Shown in pieces: positions 56,282 to 64,000 of a stretch of 64,000 nucleotides of DNA; the first letter of the stretch is position 1, and each line of letters begins with the position of its first letter. A program made the translations under genes and the position numbers. The notes under the pieces are model-generated. The model was not told where the DNA came from. It made no database searches and worked only from the letters and a program-made list of their open reading frames with translations. The stretch lies in contig BAEM01000059.1 in assembly GCA_000314955.1 (NCBI GenBank), positions 90,317 to 154,316 of the forward strand. Reading direction: 5' to 3'. Source of the DNA: Paraglaciecola chathamensis S18K6 (lineage in GTDB: Bacteria; Pseudomonadota; Gammaproteobacteria; Enterobacterales; Alteromonadaceae).

Positions 56282-57495
56282 GCCTGACAGCAACTGACGA
56301 AGATGTTGCTATGCATTTCAACCGCCAAGGGGTCGATTGTGAATTGGGCCAGATCGCTAAGTGGTGGGTAGAACACAGTGTTGATTATGAAAACGGTGGT
56401 TTTTTTGGCGAAATTGACTTTGTCGGCAAGGCGTTACCCACCGCAAATAAGGGAATTATTTTAAATAGTCGAATATTATGGTTTTTCAGTGAAATTGCCC
56501 TGCGACAGAATAATCCTACATTTAACTCACTCGCTACCCGAGCGTTTAATTATCTGATTGAACATTTTGACGATACTGAAAATGGAGGGGCGTATTGGGA
56601 ATTAGCATTTGATGGTTCAGTTGTAGAAACAAAAAAACAAACGTACGCACAGTGTTTTTGTATATATGCGTTGTGCAGTTATTTTCGTTTAACCGGAGAT
56701 CCAGCAGCACTTGAGAAAGCACTCGTTTATTTTCAATTGGTCGAGAAACACGCTCGTGACGCTACGTGTGGAGGCTATATCGAGGCATTCAGTCAGGATT
56801 GGAAGAGCATCAGTGATTACCGCTTGAGCGAGAAAGATCTCAACGTCCCCAAATCAATGAATACTCATTTACATGTGCTAGAAGCTTATAGTGCTTTGTA
56901 TCAAGTACACAAATGCGTGCAAACAGAAGAAGCGCTTCGTCATGTAATTGAGGTATTTCAGTATCACATTGTTTGTCATAAAACGACTCACCTTAAATTA
57001 TTTTTCGATATGCAGTGGAGGGATAAGTCACAAACCTATTCTTACGGCCATGATATCGAAGCTAGTTGGCTGTTATGGGAGTCAGCGAAAATTCTGGCCG
57101 ACAAACGAGTCATGAGTAAGCTCAAACCTGTGGTGATTGGTTTAGCACAGGCTTGCTTAGATGAGGCCATAGGAGAGGAAGGCCAGCTGTGCGATGAATT
57201 CATTTTTGACGAGCGACAACGCAAAGAGACAAGTTATTGGTGGGTTCAGGCTGAAGCACTCGTTGGCTTTATGAATGCTTTTACATTAACTGGCAACCAA
57301 GGGTTTAAAGAGGTTTGCCAACCAATTTGGACCTTTATTCAGCGCTATCATATCGACGCGACCCATGGAGAATGGCATTGGCTAGCCAACCATCATCAAG
57401 ATAGTCAAAGCCGTATCTATAAAGCGGGTTTTTGGAAAGCGCCATATCACAATGGACGTGCAATGATGGAATTGCAGCATCTGCTAGAAAAATAG
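56278..57495 (+). CDS. AGE-family cellobiose/mannobiose 2-epimerase
   Basis: A 405-residue cytoplasmic (alpha/alpha)6-barrel enzyme. Typical signatures are WVEHSVDYENGGFFGEIDF, then GIILNSRILWFFSEIAL, the KQTYAQCFCIYALCSYF segment, the NTHLHVLEAYSALYQVH motif, YSYGHDIEASWLLWE and the C-terminal KAPYHNGRAMMEL. These match cellobiose 2-epimerases. In this context its job is to turn mannobiose into 4-O-mannosylglucose for the GH130 phosphorylase. It starts inside the phosphorylase gene's last codon (ATGA), so translation is coupled. It differs in type from the mannose isomerase at 50626-51858. Confidence 0.92.
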   Translation: MSLTATDEDVAMHFNRQGVDCELGQIAKWWVEHSVDYENGGFFGEIDFVGKALPTANKGIILNSRILWFFSEIALRQNNPTFNSLATRAFNYLIEHFDDTENGGAYWELAFDGSVVETKKQTYAQCFCIYALCSYFRLTGDPAALEKALVYFQLVEKHARDATCGGYIEAFSQDWKSISDYRLSEKDLNVPKSMNTHLHVLEAYSALYQVHKCVQTEEALRHVIEVFQYHIVCHKTTHLKLFFDMQWRDKSQTYSYGHDIEASWLLWESAKILADKRVMSKLKPVVIGLAQACLDEAIGEEGQLCDEFIFDERQRKETSYWWVQAEALVGFMNAFTLTGNQGFKEVCQPIWTFIQRYHIDATHGEWHWLANHHQDSQSRIYKAGFWKAPYHNGRAMMELQHLLEK

Positions 57496-57528
57496 TGTCT
57501 ATACAACAGCAAATTTGAGTGACATAAC

Positions 57529-59013
57529 ATGTTAAAAAATGCGTTTTTCATAGCTTGCTTTTATTTCGTTAGCAGCCATGCCTACTGCCAGTTCGAGCAC
57601 TTTATCACTCGAGATGGCAGCCGTTTACTAGACGGTGATAGGCCGTTTCGTTTTGCTGGTTTACATGCCCCAGAGCTACACCGTATCGAAGATGATGAAC
57701 GCGGTGTATGTAAAGAGGATCGGCGGGGATGGGGACAGTATTTTAAATGGCCTACGAAGGAAGAGCAGCAAAACTGGGTACGCTCATTGGTTCGTACCGG
57801 TCATAAAGCTACGCGAATATATGTGCTATCGGTAGCACAGCCAGATGATGCTGCATGTCAGCGCGAAGTGCATATTTTGCCTCCAGTCAAAGCGGACGGA
57901 ATGCCCAGGTTGAATGAAAAGGCTATGCAAGTACTCGATCATTTGCTGGCAACCGCTGATGAAGAAGGTTTACGTTTAATTATTCCTTTTATTGATCATT
58001 GGAGCTGGTGGGGGGGACGTGCTGAATTAGCTGCTTTTTACGATGAAAGCGCAGATGACTTTTATGATACAAAAAGCAAAACCTATCGGGCGTATCAATC
58101 GATTATTCAACAGGTTGTTACCCGGACGAACACTATCAGCGGCAGAAAATACTCTGCAGAAAAAGCAATTATGGCATGGGAAACTGGCAATGAATTAAAA
58201 GACAGCACGTCTGCCTTTGTTACCGAAACAGCAGCGTTGATACGGCGTTTTGCACCTAATCAATTAGTAGTCGATGGTAATTATTTAAGCGTGCTAAGTT
58301 CGTCTGTCAATGACCCCAATATTGATATTATTAGTAATCATTTTTACTCCGTTAATCATAACAACAAGCCGCAAACAATCATTGATGACTTAGTTTCAAT
58401 AAAAGGTAAGAAAGTTTACATTATTGGCGAGTTTGGGTTACTACCCACTAAGCAAATTCAGGAAATCATGCAAGCCGCTGTGACAAGTGACGTAAACGGG
58501 GCGCAAGCATCTGGAGCACTAATATGGGGCTTTCGTGGAAGGCGACATAATGGCGGTTTTTATTGGCATAAAGAAGGCAACAGTGACTACTACAGTTATC
58601 ATTTGCCTGGTTTCGAAGCAGGTAAAGAAAATGATGAAATCGCTGTTATCGATACAATAAGGCAAGCTCAAGCGAATATGAATGAAGAAGTTAAACCTCG
58701 CATATTACCGTCACCTGAGCCACCAACTTTGCGCGATGTTTCTCAAGCCCGACATATTAATTGGTTGGGTTCTCCAGTGGCTCGAGCGTATAGAATTGAG
58801 CGGAAGCTTGCCAGCGACAAAAAATGGTACGTCATTGCTAAAGAGATAAGTGACGGGAAAAACCAATATGACTCTCGCCACGATAATTTGTTTACCGATA
58901 CTGACGAGCTCACTGTTGGCCAAACCTATCTGTATCGTGTCATCGGCATCAATGAGTCTGGGGAGTCTCCTCCTTCAAATGTGCAGCCTCTGTATATTTC
59001 ATCCAAACGATGA
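57529..59013 (+). CDS. Exported GH5-like beta-mannanase/exo-mannanase with fibronectin-III-like tail
   Basis: A 494-residue exported protein with a signal peptide (FFIACFYFVSSHAYCQ). The first 380 residues form a clan GH-A barrel similar to mannan-active GH5: the start FEHFITRDGSRLLDGDRPFR, the acid/base in MAWETGNELKD, and the probable nucleophile in VYIIGEFGL. The acid/base motif is NEL rather than the usual NEP. The C-terminal 100 residues look like a fibronectin-III fold (ARAYRIERKLASDKKWYVIA, then YLYRVIGINESGESPPSN). It should hydrolyse manno-oligosaccharides in the periplasm or at the surface. It is the last gene of the symporter operon, 33 bases after the epimerase stop. Confidence 0.82.
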   Translation: MLKNAFFIACFYFVSSHAYCQFEHFITRDGSRLLDGDRPFRFAGLHAPELHRIEDDERGVCKEDRRGWGQYFKWPTKEEQQNWVRSLVRTGHKATRIYVLSVAQPDDAACQREVHILPPVKADGMPRLNEKAMQVLDHLLATADEEGLRLIIPFIDHWSWWGGRAELAAFYDESADDFYDTKSKTYRAYQSIIQQVVTRTNTISGRKYSAEKAIMAWETGNELKDSTSAFVTETAALIRRFAPNQLVVDGNYLSVLSSSVNDPNIDIISNHFYSVNHNNKPQTIIDDLVSIKGKKVYIIGEFGLLPTKQIQEIMQAAVTSDVNGAQASGALIWGFRGRRHNGGFYWHKEGNSDYYSYHLPGFEAGKENDEIAVIDTIRQAQANMNEEVKPRILPSPEPPTLRDVSQARHINWLGSPVARAYRIERKLASDKKWYVIAKEISDGKNQYDSRHDNLFTDTDELTVGQTYLYRVIGINESGESPPSNVQPLYISSKR

Positions 59014-59180
59014 AAATATAGCAGCGATCTTATAAGTGTCTTTGTAATACCCTCATGGTCATGCATTGTGATAGTCGAGGTAAAGTCACCCGCGAATGTA
59101 AAACGAGGGCAGAGCTTCAGGCTGCACTGTTGCTAATCTAGGTGTGTTAACGCGGCGTTTACGCGATTGATTTTGAAAAG

Positions 59181-59255
59181 AGGTAAAGGCGTTCTGCGCG
59201 AACGCCTAAAGAGAGGCTAGATTTATTGCCTGTATCCGATTTGCTTACAACCCTA
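59181..59255. repeat. 75-bp direct repeat, right copy (overlaps gene 3' end)
   Basis: Identical to 40478-40552 in the same orientation, with the AGGCGTTC/GAACGCCT hairpin. Its right end (59245-59255) covers the TAA stop and last codons of the leftward NTF2-like gene; the rest lies downstream of that gene. Placement at a gene's 3' end is what an island integration site commonly looks like. Confidence 0.85.
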
Positions 59256-59712
59256 ACTCCGATAACCCTGGGTGGTCGTCGGGGCGGCGCCCTTGGGGCC
59301 AGTGGAATTTGCGCTCTGATTCTTTGATGGGTAAGTCGTTGATGCAAGCGAAGCGGTTTTGCATTAAACCATTTTCATCGAATTCCCAGTTTTCGTTGCC
59401 GTAGGAGCGAAACCAGTTGCCGCTGTCGTCGCGCCATTCGTAGGCGTAACGCACGGCAATACGATTTTCAGTGAAGGCCCATAACTCTTTTATCAGGCGA
59501 TATTCCAGTTCTTTTTCCCATTTTCCTTTTAAAAATGCAGCGGCTTCTTCGCGGTTATTCACGAAAGTGCTGCGATTACGCCATTTGGTATCTACTGTAT
59601 AAGCAAGTGATACCTTTTCAGCGTTACGGCTGTTCCAGCCATCTTCTGCTAGGCGCACTTTTTCGATGGCGCTTTCGCGGGTAAAGGGGGGCAGTGGTGG
59701 GCGTGTACTCAT
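59245..59712 (-). CDS. NTF2-like (DUF1348/SnoaL-type) protein
   Basis: A 155-residue soluble protein of the nuclear transport factor 2-like superfamily. The segments [60 protein letters not shown] and [20 protein letters not shown] are typical of the DUF1348 group, small conserved proteins of unknown function with a cone-shaped ligand pocket. The final codons and stop lie in the 75-bp repeat. It reads toward the mannan locus, and is not expected to be part of it. It lies about 90 bases after the stop of the next gene. Confidence 0.85.
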   Translation of the reverse strand: MSTRPPLPPFTRESAIEKVRLAEDGWNSRNAEKVSLAYTVDTKWRNRSTFVNNREEAAAFLKGKWEKELEYRLIKELWAFTENRIAVRYAYEWRDDSGNWFRSYGNENWEFDENGLMQNRFACINDLPIKESERKFHWPQGRRPDDHPGLSELGL

Positions 59713-59801
59713 TTTTAAATCCTCTTTGGGTAAAGTAACGTTGAATAACTTGTGTAGGTTTCAACAATAAGTGACTTTGAATATTAGCCTGTTTAATTGA
59801 G

Positions 59802-61937
59802 CTACAAGTCTAATATAACAGTGTCGGAATCTTTCGCTGGTACCGCGCAGCATAACAATACTTCTGACGCGTCAATATGCGCACTTGGCTTTGTGCGATA
59901 CGTTACAGCACCACTTTTTAGTTTAACCGCACATGAGCCACATTGGCCGTTGCGGCAACTGTATGGTGGCGTAAGCCCTTTGCTTTCGGCTACGTAGAGC
60001 AGGGGCTTGTCACCCTTGTACCAGCTTTGTTCAATACCTGAGTGAGCAAACTTTATCACAGCAGATTCAGCCTCTAGCGCCGCATGATTGCTGGTATCTG
60101 TTGAGTGGCGAAGTAAAGATGATGGCCCAAACGCTTCGGCATGAATATCTTCATCTTTTACCCCAATGCCGATCAGTAAGTCATACATACTTTGCATAAA
60201 ACCTTGAGGACCACACAGATAAAAGTCTTTGTCGAACAGCGATGGGAAATCGTCGCTATGCTCTGTGGCCATTGCATTGAGTACGTCCATTACCAAGCTT
60301 TGGCTAATTCGCCCTTGGGAAGTGTAATCGTTCAACGCCGCAGAACTCTCTGTCTGAGCGTAGTGAATATCACTTAATACAGAATAATACTGAATACGCC
60401 CAGCGCTGCGCTTTACAATGTTGCTCAGTTCTGCATAGAAAGCACGTTGCTGCCTATTTTTGGCCGCTTGAATAACTGTCATTGGGCGGATATAGCGAGT
60501 GCGTATACCTTCATTAACTGCATCATTTGCCATGGCCACCATTGGCGTTATGCCCACACCCGCACCTATTAAAATGGCTGGGCGCTGTTGTGTGTTATCG
60601 ATAAAAAAATGGCCGCTTGGTGCTTTAATCTGTATTTCACTGCCAATCGATATTCGAGAATGCAAGGTACTTGATATCACACCATACTCTTCACGTTTGA
60701 CTGAAATACGATAACCACTTTGCGTTGGGGCACTGGATACAGTGTAATTGCGCACAAGCCAGTTTTCAGTATTTTGCTGCTTAATACGTAGGGTTAAATG
60801 TTGCCCAGGGGAAAATGGCAGTACAGGAGCATCATCTTTTGGCTGTAAATAAAATGAGCGGATTGTACTGCTCTCGTCTTCGATTTTACTGACGGTAAAT
60901 GCGCGCCACTGGTTACGTTTAGCTTGTGCTTTTAACACCGCCTCAGTCTGTGACCAAGTACTGGTGGCTTGAGAATTGGGGGAGTAGCTGTCGAATTGAG
61001 CGCGAAATGGAAGTGCCGCTTTTAATGTCACCCCTTGGGTTAGGGTAAATTGCCAGCCGCGCTGTGCACCTTGAAACCCTTCTATTAAAGGTGAGTCACT
61101 CGCCAGCAATGTAACCGTGCCGGTTAACATAAAAACATCGCCGCTGGTAAAATCAACAAACAGTAAACCCGCTTTGGGGTTTAACACGAAATTACCCAGC
61201 GTATTGAAGAAGTTATTCCCTGCATAATCAGGAATGGTGAGGGTGTTTTCGTCAACCTTTATAAAACCTGGCATGCCACCACGGTGTGACACATCAACCC
61301 CCATAGCGTTACGAGTAGCATCTTTGCCGTTTGCCTTGTTACTGAGGTGTTGCTCGGCTGAACTTGCCACGAAAAACGTATCCGCTTGGCAGATGAAGGC
61401 CTTTAGGCTATCACTTAGTTCAAAAAACGCTTCAGCGCGCGGGGCCTTGTATGGCGCTTCTGGCGAACGGATAAAATGAAGATCGCGAGTTTGAATATAC
61501 TGCGGACAATTCCCAAAAGATTGCTCAACCTCTAAAGCAAACTGGTTGTTCGCTGCGCTGGTAACACAAGCGTTGACGCGGTTTCTACGCCGGGTCGACA
61601 TTTCTAACCCCAATAAACCCAATCGCGCACCTTGTGTGATTGCTGCGGCTAATGGGTCACCTGATAAAATTGGGCTGTTTACTGTGAGCTTGGTCGGGGA
61701 AGGGGACTGCACGAAGCCCGGCTTTCCAGGCAAAATTGACGCCCAAAGTTGCCCCTTATCTGATGTACTACCCATCACCATAAACGGCAGTTGCTGGAAA
61801 AACTGCCTGTGTTGATCAGGCATAAATTCGCGGATCGCGCGGCGGCCAATAGTACGCATTTTTTCGTAACTTCCGGCACTTCTTTGCATTTGCTGTTCAC
61901 CTTCGTGAAAAGCACTTGAAGTAATCTGTGTGTTCAT
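59802..61937 (-). CDS. PNPOx-like/ferredoxin reductase/2Fe-2S ferredoxin three-domain protein
   Basis: A protein of about 711 residues with three parts: an N-terminal pyridoxamine-phosphate-oxidase-like FMN-binding split-barrel (about 1-330; FMVMGSTSDKGQLWASILPG and AGLLFVDFTSGDVFMLTGT), a ferredoxin-NADP reductase-like domain (about 370-620; RNYTVSSAPTQSGYRISVKR for FAD and ILIGAGVGITPMVAMA for NADP) and a C-terminal plant-type [2Fe-2S] domain with PPYSCRNGQCGSCAVKLKSG and LLCCAVP. An electron path from NAD(P)H to FAD and 2Fe-2S is likely; the substrate is unknown. A start at 62018 would add 27 odd residues; the ATG at 61937 has GGAG upstream, so I chose it. It is downstream of the GST gene on the same strand. 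Confidence 0.88.
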   Translation of the reverse strand: MNTQITSSAFHEGEQQMQRSAGSYEKMRTIGRRAIREFMPDQHRQFFQQLPFMVMGSTSDKGQLWASILPGKPGFVQSPSPTKLTVNSPILSGDPLAAAITQGARLGLLGLEMSTRRRNRVNACVTSAANNQFALEVEQSFGNCPQYIQTRDLHFIRSPEAPYKAPRAEAFFELSDSLKAFICQADTFFVASSAEQHLSNKANGKDATRNAMGVDVSHRGGMPGFIKVDENTLTIPDYAGNNFFNTLGNFVLNPKAGLLFVDFTSGDVFMLTGTVTLLASDSPLIEGFQGAQRGWQFTLTQGVTLKAALPFRAQFDSYSPNSQATSTWSQTEAVLKAQAKRNQWRAFTVSKIEDESSTIRSFYLQPKDDAPVLPFSPGQHLTLRIKQQNTENWLVRNYTVSSAPTQSGYRISVKREEYGVISSTLHSRISIGSEIQIKAPSGHFFIDNTQQRPAILIGAGVGITPMVAMANDAVNEGIRTRYIRPMTVIQAAKNRQQRAFYAELSNIVKRSAGRIQYYSVLSDIHYAQTESSAALNDYTSQGRISQSLVMDVLNAMATEHSDDFPSLFDKDFYLCGPQGFMQSMYDLLIGIGVKDEDIHAEAFGPSSLLRHSTDTSNHAALEAESAVIKFAHSGIEQSWYKGDKPLLYVAESKGLTPPYSCRNGQCGSCAVKLKSGAVTYRTKPSAHIDASEVLLCCAVPAKDSDTVILDL

Positions 61938-62056
61938 AATGACTCCATTAGCGCAGTGCGCCGGAAAAGCATTTGCCAAAAATATTAAACTGGTGATGCA
62001 AAAGAATGTCGGGCTCAAACCTATTCATTGAAAGGCAGAGCCGCTAAAACAAACAC

Positions 62057-62677
62057 TTACTTTACCAGCCCCGCTTTTGTAGCCTGCATAGGAACGAAAC
62101 CGCTTAACCCTTCTACGTTAGATAACCAGCGACGTATATTTGGATATGGGTCAAGAGATACATCCCCCTCGGGAGCGTGGGCGACATAGCTGTATATCGC
62201 AAAGTCAGCCAAGCTCACTTTATTAGCCACTAAGAAGTCATTGCCATCGAGTTGCTGTTCCAATTTTGTTAGGGCTTTTGCTGCTGTTTCTTTAGCGAAA
62301 ACAGGATCAACCGGCGAGTTGAAAACATTAATTAACCTTGCTGCACCAGGACCGTAGGATATCTCTCCTGCAGACATGGCAAGAAAACGATGCATCTCAG
62401 CTTCGCTGGCAAGATCTTGCGGAATATATGAAGGGGCGTATTTACGTGCCAAGTAAATCAAGATTGATATTGAATCGTGAATAACCACGTCTGAATCCTC
62501 AATTACTGGTACTACACCCAATGGATTGAGAGCCAGAAATGGGGCTTGTTTATGCTCCCCAGCGGGTAAGTCTACATAAATAACTTCATGGGCTATGCCT
62601 GCAACACTCGCAAATAACTCTACTCGGTGGGCATGACCGGATAATGGAAAACCGTGAATTTTAATGGCGTTTGACAT
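62057..62677 (-). CDS. Glutathione S-transferase family protein
   Basis: A 206-residue cytosolic GST. The thioredoxin-like N-terminal domain contains IKIHGFPLSGHAHRVELFAS, the cis-Pro region LNPLGVVPVIEDSDVVIHDS (glutathione-binding ES-like DS) and the alpha-helical C-terminal domain with VANKVSLADFAIYSYVAHA. It conjugates glutathione to electrophiles or reduces peroxides. It is divergently transcribed from the LysR gene, which probably regulates it, and lies upstream of the three-domain oxidoreductase on the same strand; the pair looks like a detoxification unit. Confidence 0.9.
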   Translation of the reverse strand: MSNAIKIHGFPLSGHAHRVELFASVAGIAHEVIYVDLPAGEHKQAPFLALNPLGVVPVIEDSDVVIHDSISILIYLARKYAPSYIPQDLASEAEMHRFLAMSAGEISYGPGAARLINVFNSPVDPVFAKETAAKALTKLEQQLDGNDFLVANKVSLADFAIYSYVAHAPEGDVSLDPYPNIRRWLSNVEGLSGFVPMQATKAGLVK

Positions 62678-62767
62678 GATGTTTACCTTATTTAATCGTT
62701 AACTAATGACTTCTGATGTTAGTCACTGACCTGTCGTGACATGGGTAAATATTAGGCGTTGAGTTTC

Positions 62768-62818
62768 TTATGAACAATATGTTGATTTATGGAATAACTA
62801 TGTACAAAATGTTCATAA
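62768..62818. promoter_or_regulatory. Inverted repeat in the GST-LysR divergent promoter
   Basis: TTATGAACA at 62768-62776 and TGTTCATAA at 62810-62818 are perfect 9-base inverted copies, 33 bases apart, between divergent genes. This fits a LysR-type regulator binding region. Confidence 0.55.
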
Positions 62819-62858
62819 ATTAGCCGAGGCATTACGCAGGGCATTACACGGAGCTTTT

Positions 62859-63743
62859 ATGGATACACTCGATGGCATGCGCACGTTTATTGCGGTGGCT
62901 AAGCAAAAATCTTTCACTGGTGGTGCCAAGCAACTAGGCATAAGCACTAAACTGGCGAGTAAATACATTGCTCAGCTGGAGCAAAAGCACGGTGCTTTGT
63001 TGTTCCACCGTACTACGCGCAGCGTTACGTTGACCGAAACTGGGCAGGCGTATTTTGCGCGATGCGTTCCTTTGTTGGAACAATTTGAAGAGCTAGAAGA
63101 TGTCATTCAGCATCGACAGTCTGCTCTGTCTGGCACGGTTCGCTTAACCGCACCTACCGCATTTGGCAGTACCAAATTAGTCGATGCACTAGCCCCATTT
63201 TTAGCCCTGCATCCGAAAATCAATGTTGAGTTGAACCTGTCTGATCAGTACGTGGCTATCATCGATGAAGGTGTGGATGTTGCTGTGAGGTTCGGGCCGT
63301 TGAAGGATTCAACACTGATCGCAAAAAAATTGATGGATATGCGTATTGTTTTTTTTGCCTCTCCTGAGTATTTAAAGCGCAATGGCAAACCAAGCCATCC
63401 CCGTGCGCTGGCGACACACAATTGCTTATTGCAGACTTCTCAAAACGACCCTGAAAACTGGAAGTTCAAGCAAGATGGCAATACGTTCACCGTCAATGTT
63501 AGCGGCGATTTTGCTTCTAACTCTCCCAGAGCAGTAACCCACATGGCTTCCCAAGGGCTGGGTATAGGCATGGGCCCACAATACGTGACTGAGCCTTACG
63601 TAAAAGACGGCTCATTGCAGTTGCTGTTCGAACCCTATGAAGCAAGCATATTGGAGCTAAATGCAGTTTACGCCTCAAATCGGCACCTACCGGCAAGAAT
63701 ACGAGCGTTGCTTGATCATCTTGCACTTTCTTTTACAAGCTAG
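62859..63743 (+). CDS. LysR-family transcriptional regulator
   Basis: A 294-residue regulator. The N-terminal helix-turn-helix (MDTLDGMRTFIAVAKQKSFT, then GGAKQLGISTKLASKYIAQL) is followed by the linker helix and an effector-binding domain (SGTVRLTAPTAFGSTKLVDA and VDVAVRFGPLKDSTLIAKKL), close to the CrgA/PA3398-like group. It most likely controls the divergent GST operon through the inverted repeat between them. The effector is unknown. Its stop codon is followed after 9 bases by the 266-bp repeat. Confidence 0.92.
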   Translation: MDTLDGMRTFIAVAKQKSFTGGAKQLGISTKLASKYIAQLEQKHGALLFHRTTRSVTLTETGQAYFARCVPLLEQFEELEDVIQHRQSALSGTVRLTAPTAFGSTKLVDALAPFLALHPKINVELNLSDQYVAIIDEGVDVAVRFGPLKDSTLIAKKLMDMRIVFFASPEYLKRNGKPSHPRALATHNCLLQTSQNDPENWKFKQDGNTFTVNVSGDFASNSPRAVTHMASQGLGIGMGPQYVTEPYVKDGSLQLLFEPYEASILELNAVYASNRHLPARIRALLDHLALSFTS

Positions 63744-63751
63744 TTGGTATT

Positions 63752-64000
63752 ATACCATTCCACGTTAATAAGTGATCACTCAGCGAGAGTTTAAAAGGGC
63801 TTAAACAAGGCGCATGACTGAATGAATAGTTGTTCTCTTTCGAAGTCATGCAACGCAGTGTAAGCCCTTTCAAAACTCGCCTGAAAGGAATGCCCCAGCA
63901 GCTCTTGCTCTGCGTTCTCACTATTCGAAAGGGAACAACCATTACTTCATAGCGACGCCTTAATCAAAAACCGCTGGACGCATTCTGAGGGGGGCACTTA
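63752..64000. repeat. 266-bp MITE-like repeat, copy 3 (cut by window edge)
   Basis: The first 249 bases of the element, closely matching copies 1 and 2, starting 9 bases after the LysR stop. The left end sits in GGTATTATACCATTCC, like copy 1. The right end is outside the window. Confidence 0.85.

Noticed and set aside
61938..62018. N-terminal extension of the three-domain oxidoreductase that looks like a signal peptide
   Set aside because: The internal ATG at 61937 has a GGAG site, and a cytoplasmic NAD(P)H-dependent enzyme is unlikely to be exported.

Overview
The window looks like chromosomal DNA of a marine gammaproteobacterium of the Alteromonadales, most likely an Alteromonas/Glaciecola/Paraglaciecola relative. 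This is inferred from the type of TonB-dependent receptors, the secreted catalase-ankyrin pair, PEP-CTERM-like tails, the short CstA, and a mannan-utilisation locus built around a TonB receptor without SusD. No rRNA, tRNA, CRISPR array, integrase or transposase gene was found.

Bases 1-24,500 are one end of an exopolysaccharide (EPS) locus. A leftward set holds the start of an acyltransferase (cut by the window edge), an FrhB-like Fe-S protein, a polysaccharide pyruvyl transferase and a Wzx-type flippase. A compact rightward operon (10031-16597) holds a UDP-glucuronate 4-epimerase-like enzyme, a WecG/TagA/CpsF transferase, two GT4 enzymes, a Wzy-like polymerase and a GT2 enzyme. Around them lie two more glycosyltransferases, two large O-acyltransferases with SGNH domains, a smaller acyltransferase, a sulfotransferase and a second, ExoV-like pyruvyl transferase. 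The product is therefore probably a uronic-acid-containing polymer that can be acetylated, pyruvylated and sulfated. Two secreted proteins end in PEP-CTERM-like sorting tails; one of them is little more than a golvesin/xanthan-lyase-type carbohydrate-binding domain.

Bases 25,200-39,950 are more housekeeping-like: a secreted zinc metalloprotease, a small SpoIIAA/STAS-like protein, HemN, a conserved protein of unknown function, a secreted NPP-type phosphodiesterase, a periplasmic catalase with its ankyrin partner, a CstA-family transporter, and a BtuB-like receptor preceded by a cobalamin riboswitch.

Bases 40,478-59,255 hold a beta-mannan utilisation locus: a lipoprotein GH26 mannanase with three C-terminal binding modules, a TonB receptor, a sulfatase, an AGE-family mannose isomerase, a LacI regulator, a sodium/solute symporter, a GH130 mannosylglucose phosphorylase, a mannobiose/cellobiose 2-epimerase and a GH5-like mannanase. 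Copies of the palindrome TGAACCGGTTCA lie before each transcription unit and fit a LacI regulon. An identical 75-bp direct repeat lies at each outer edge of this locus, and the right copy includes the 3' end of the neighbouring NTF2-like gene. This suggests the locus arrived, or can leave, as a unit. A degenerate tandem array of hairpins sits just outside the left repeat.

Bases 59,245-64,000 hold an NTF2-like protein, a three-domain PNPOx-flavoreductase-ferredoxin protein, a glutathione S-transferase and a divergent LysR regulator. A 266-bp MITE-like repeat occurs four times in the window, always in the same orientation; two copies bracket a Nudix gene inside the mannan locus.
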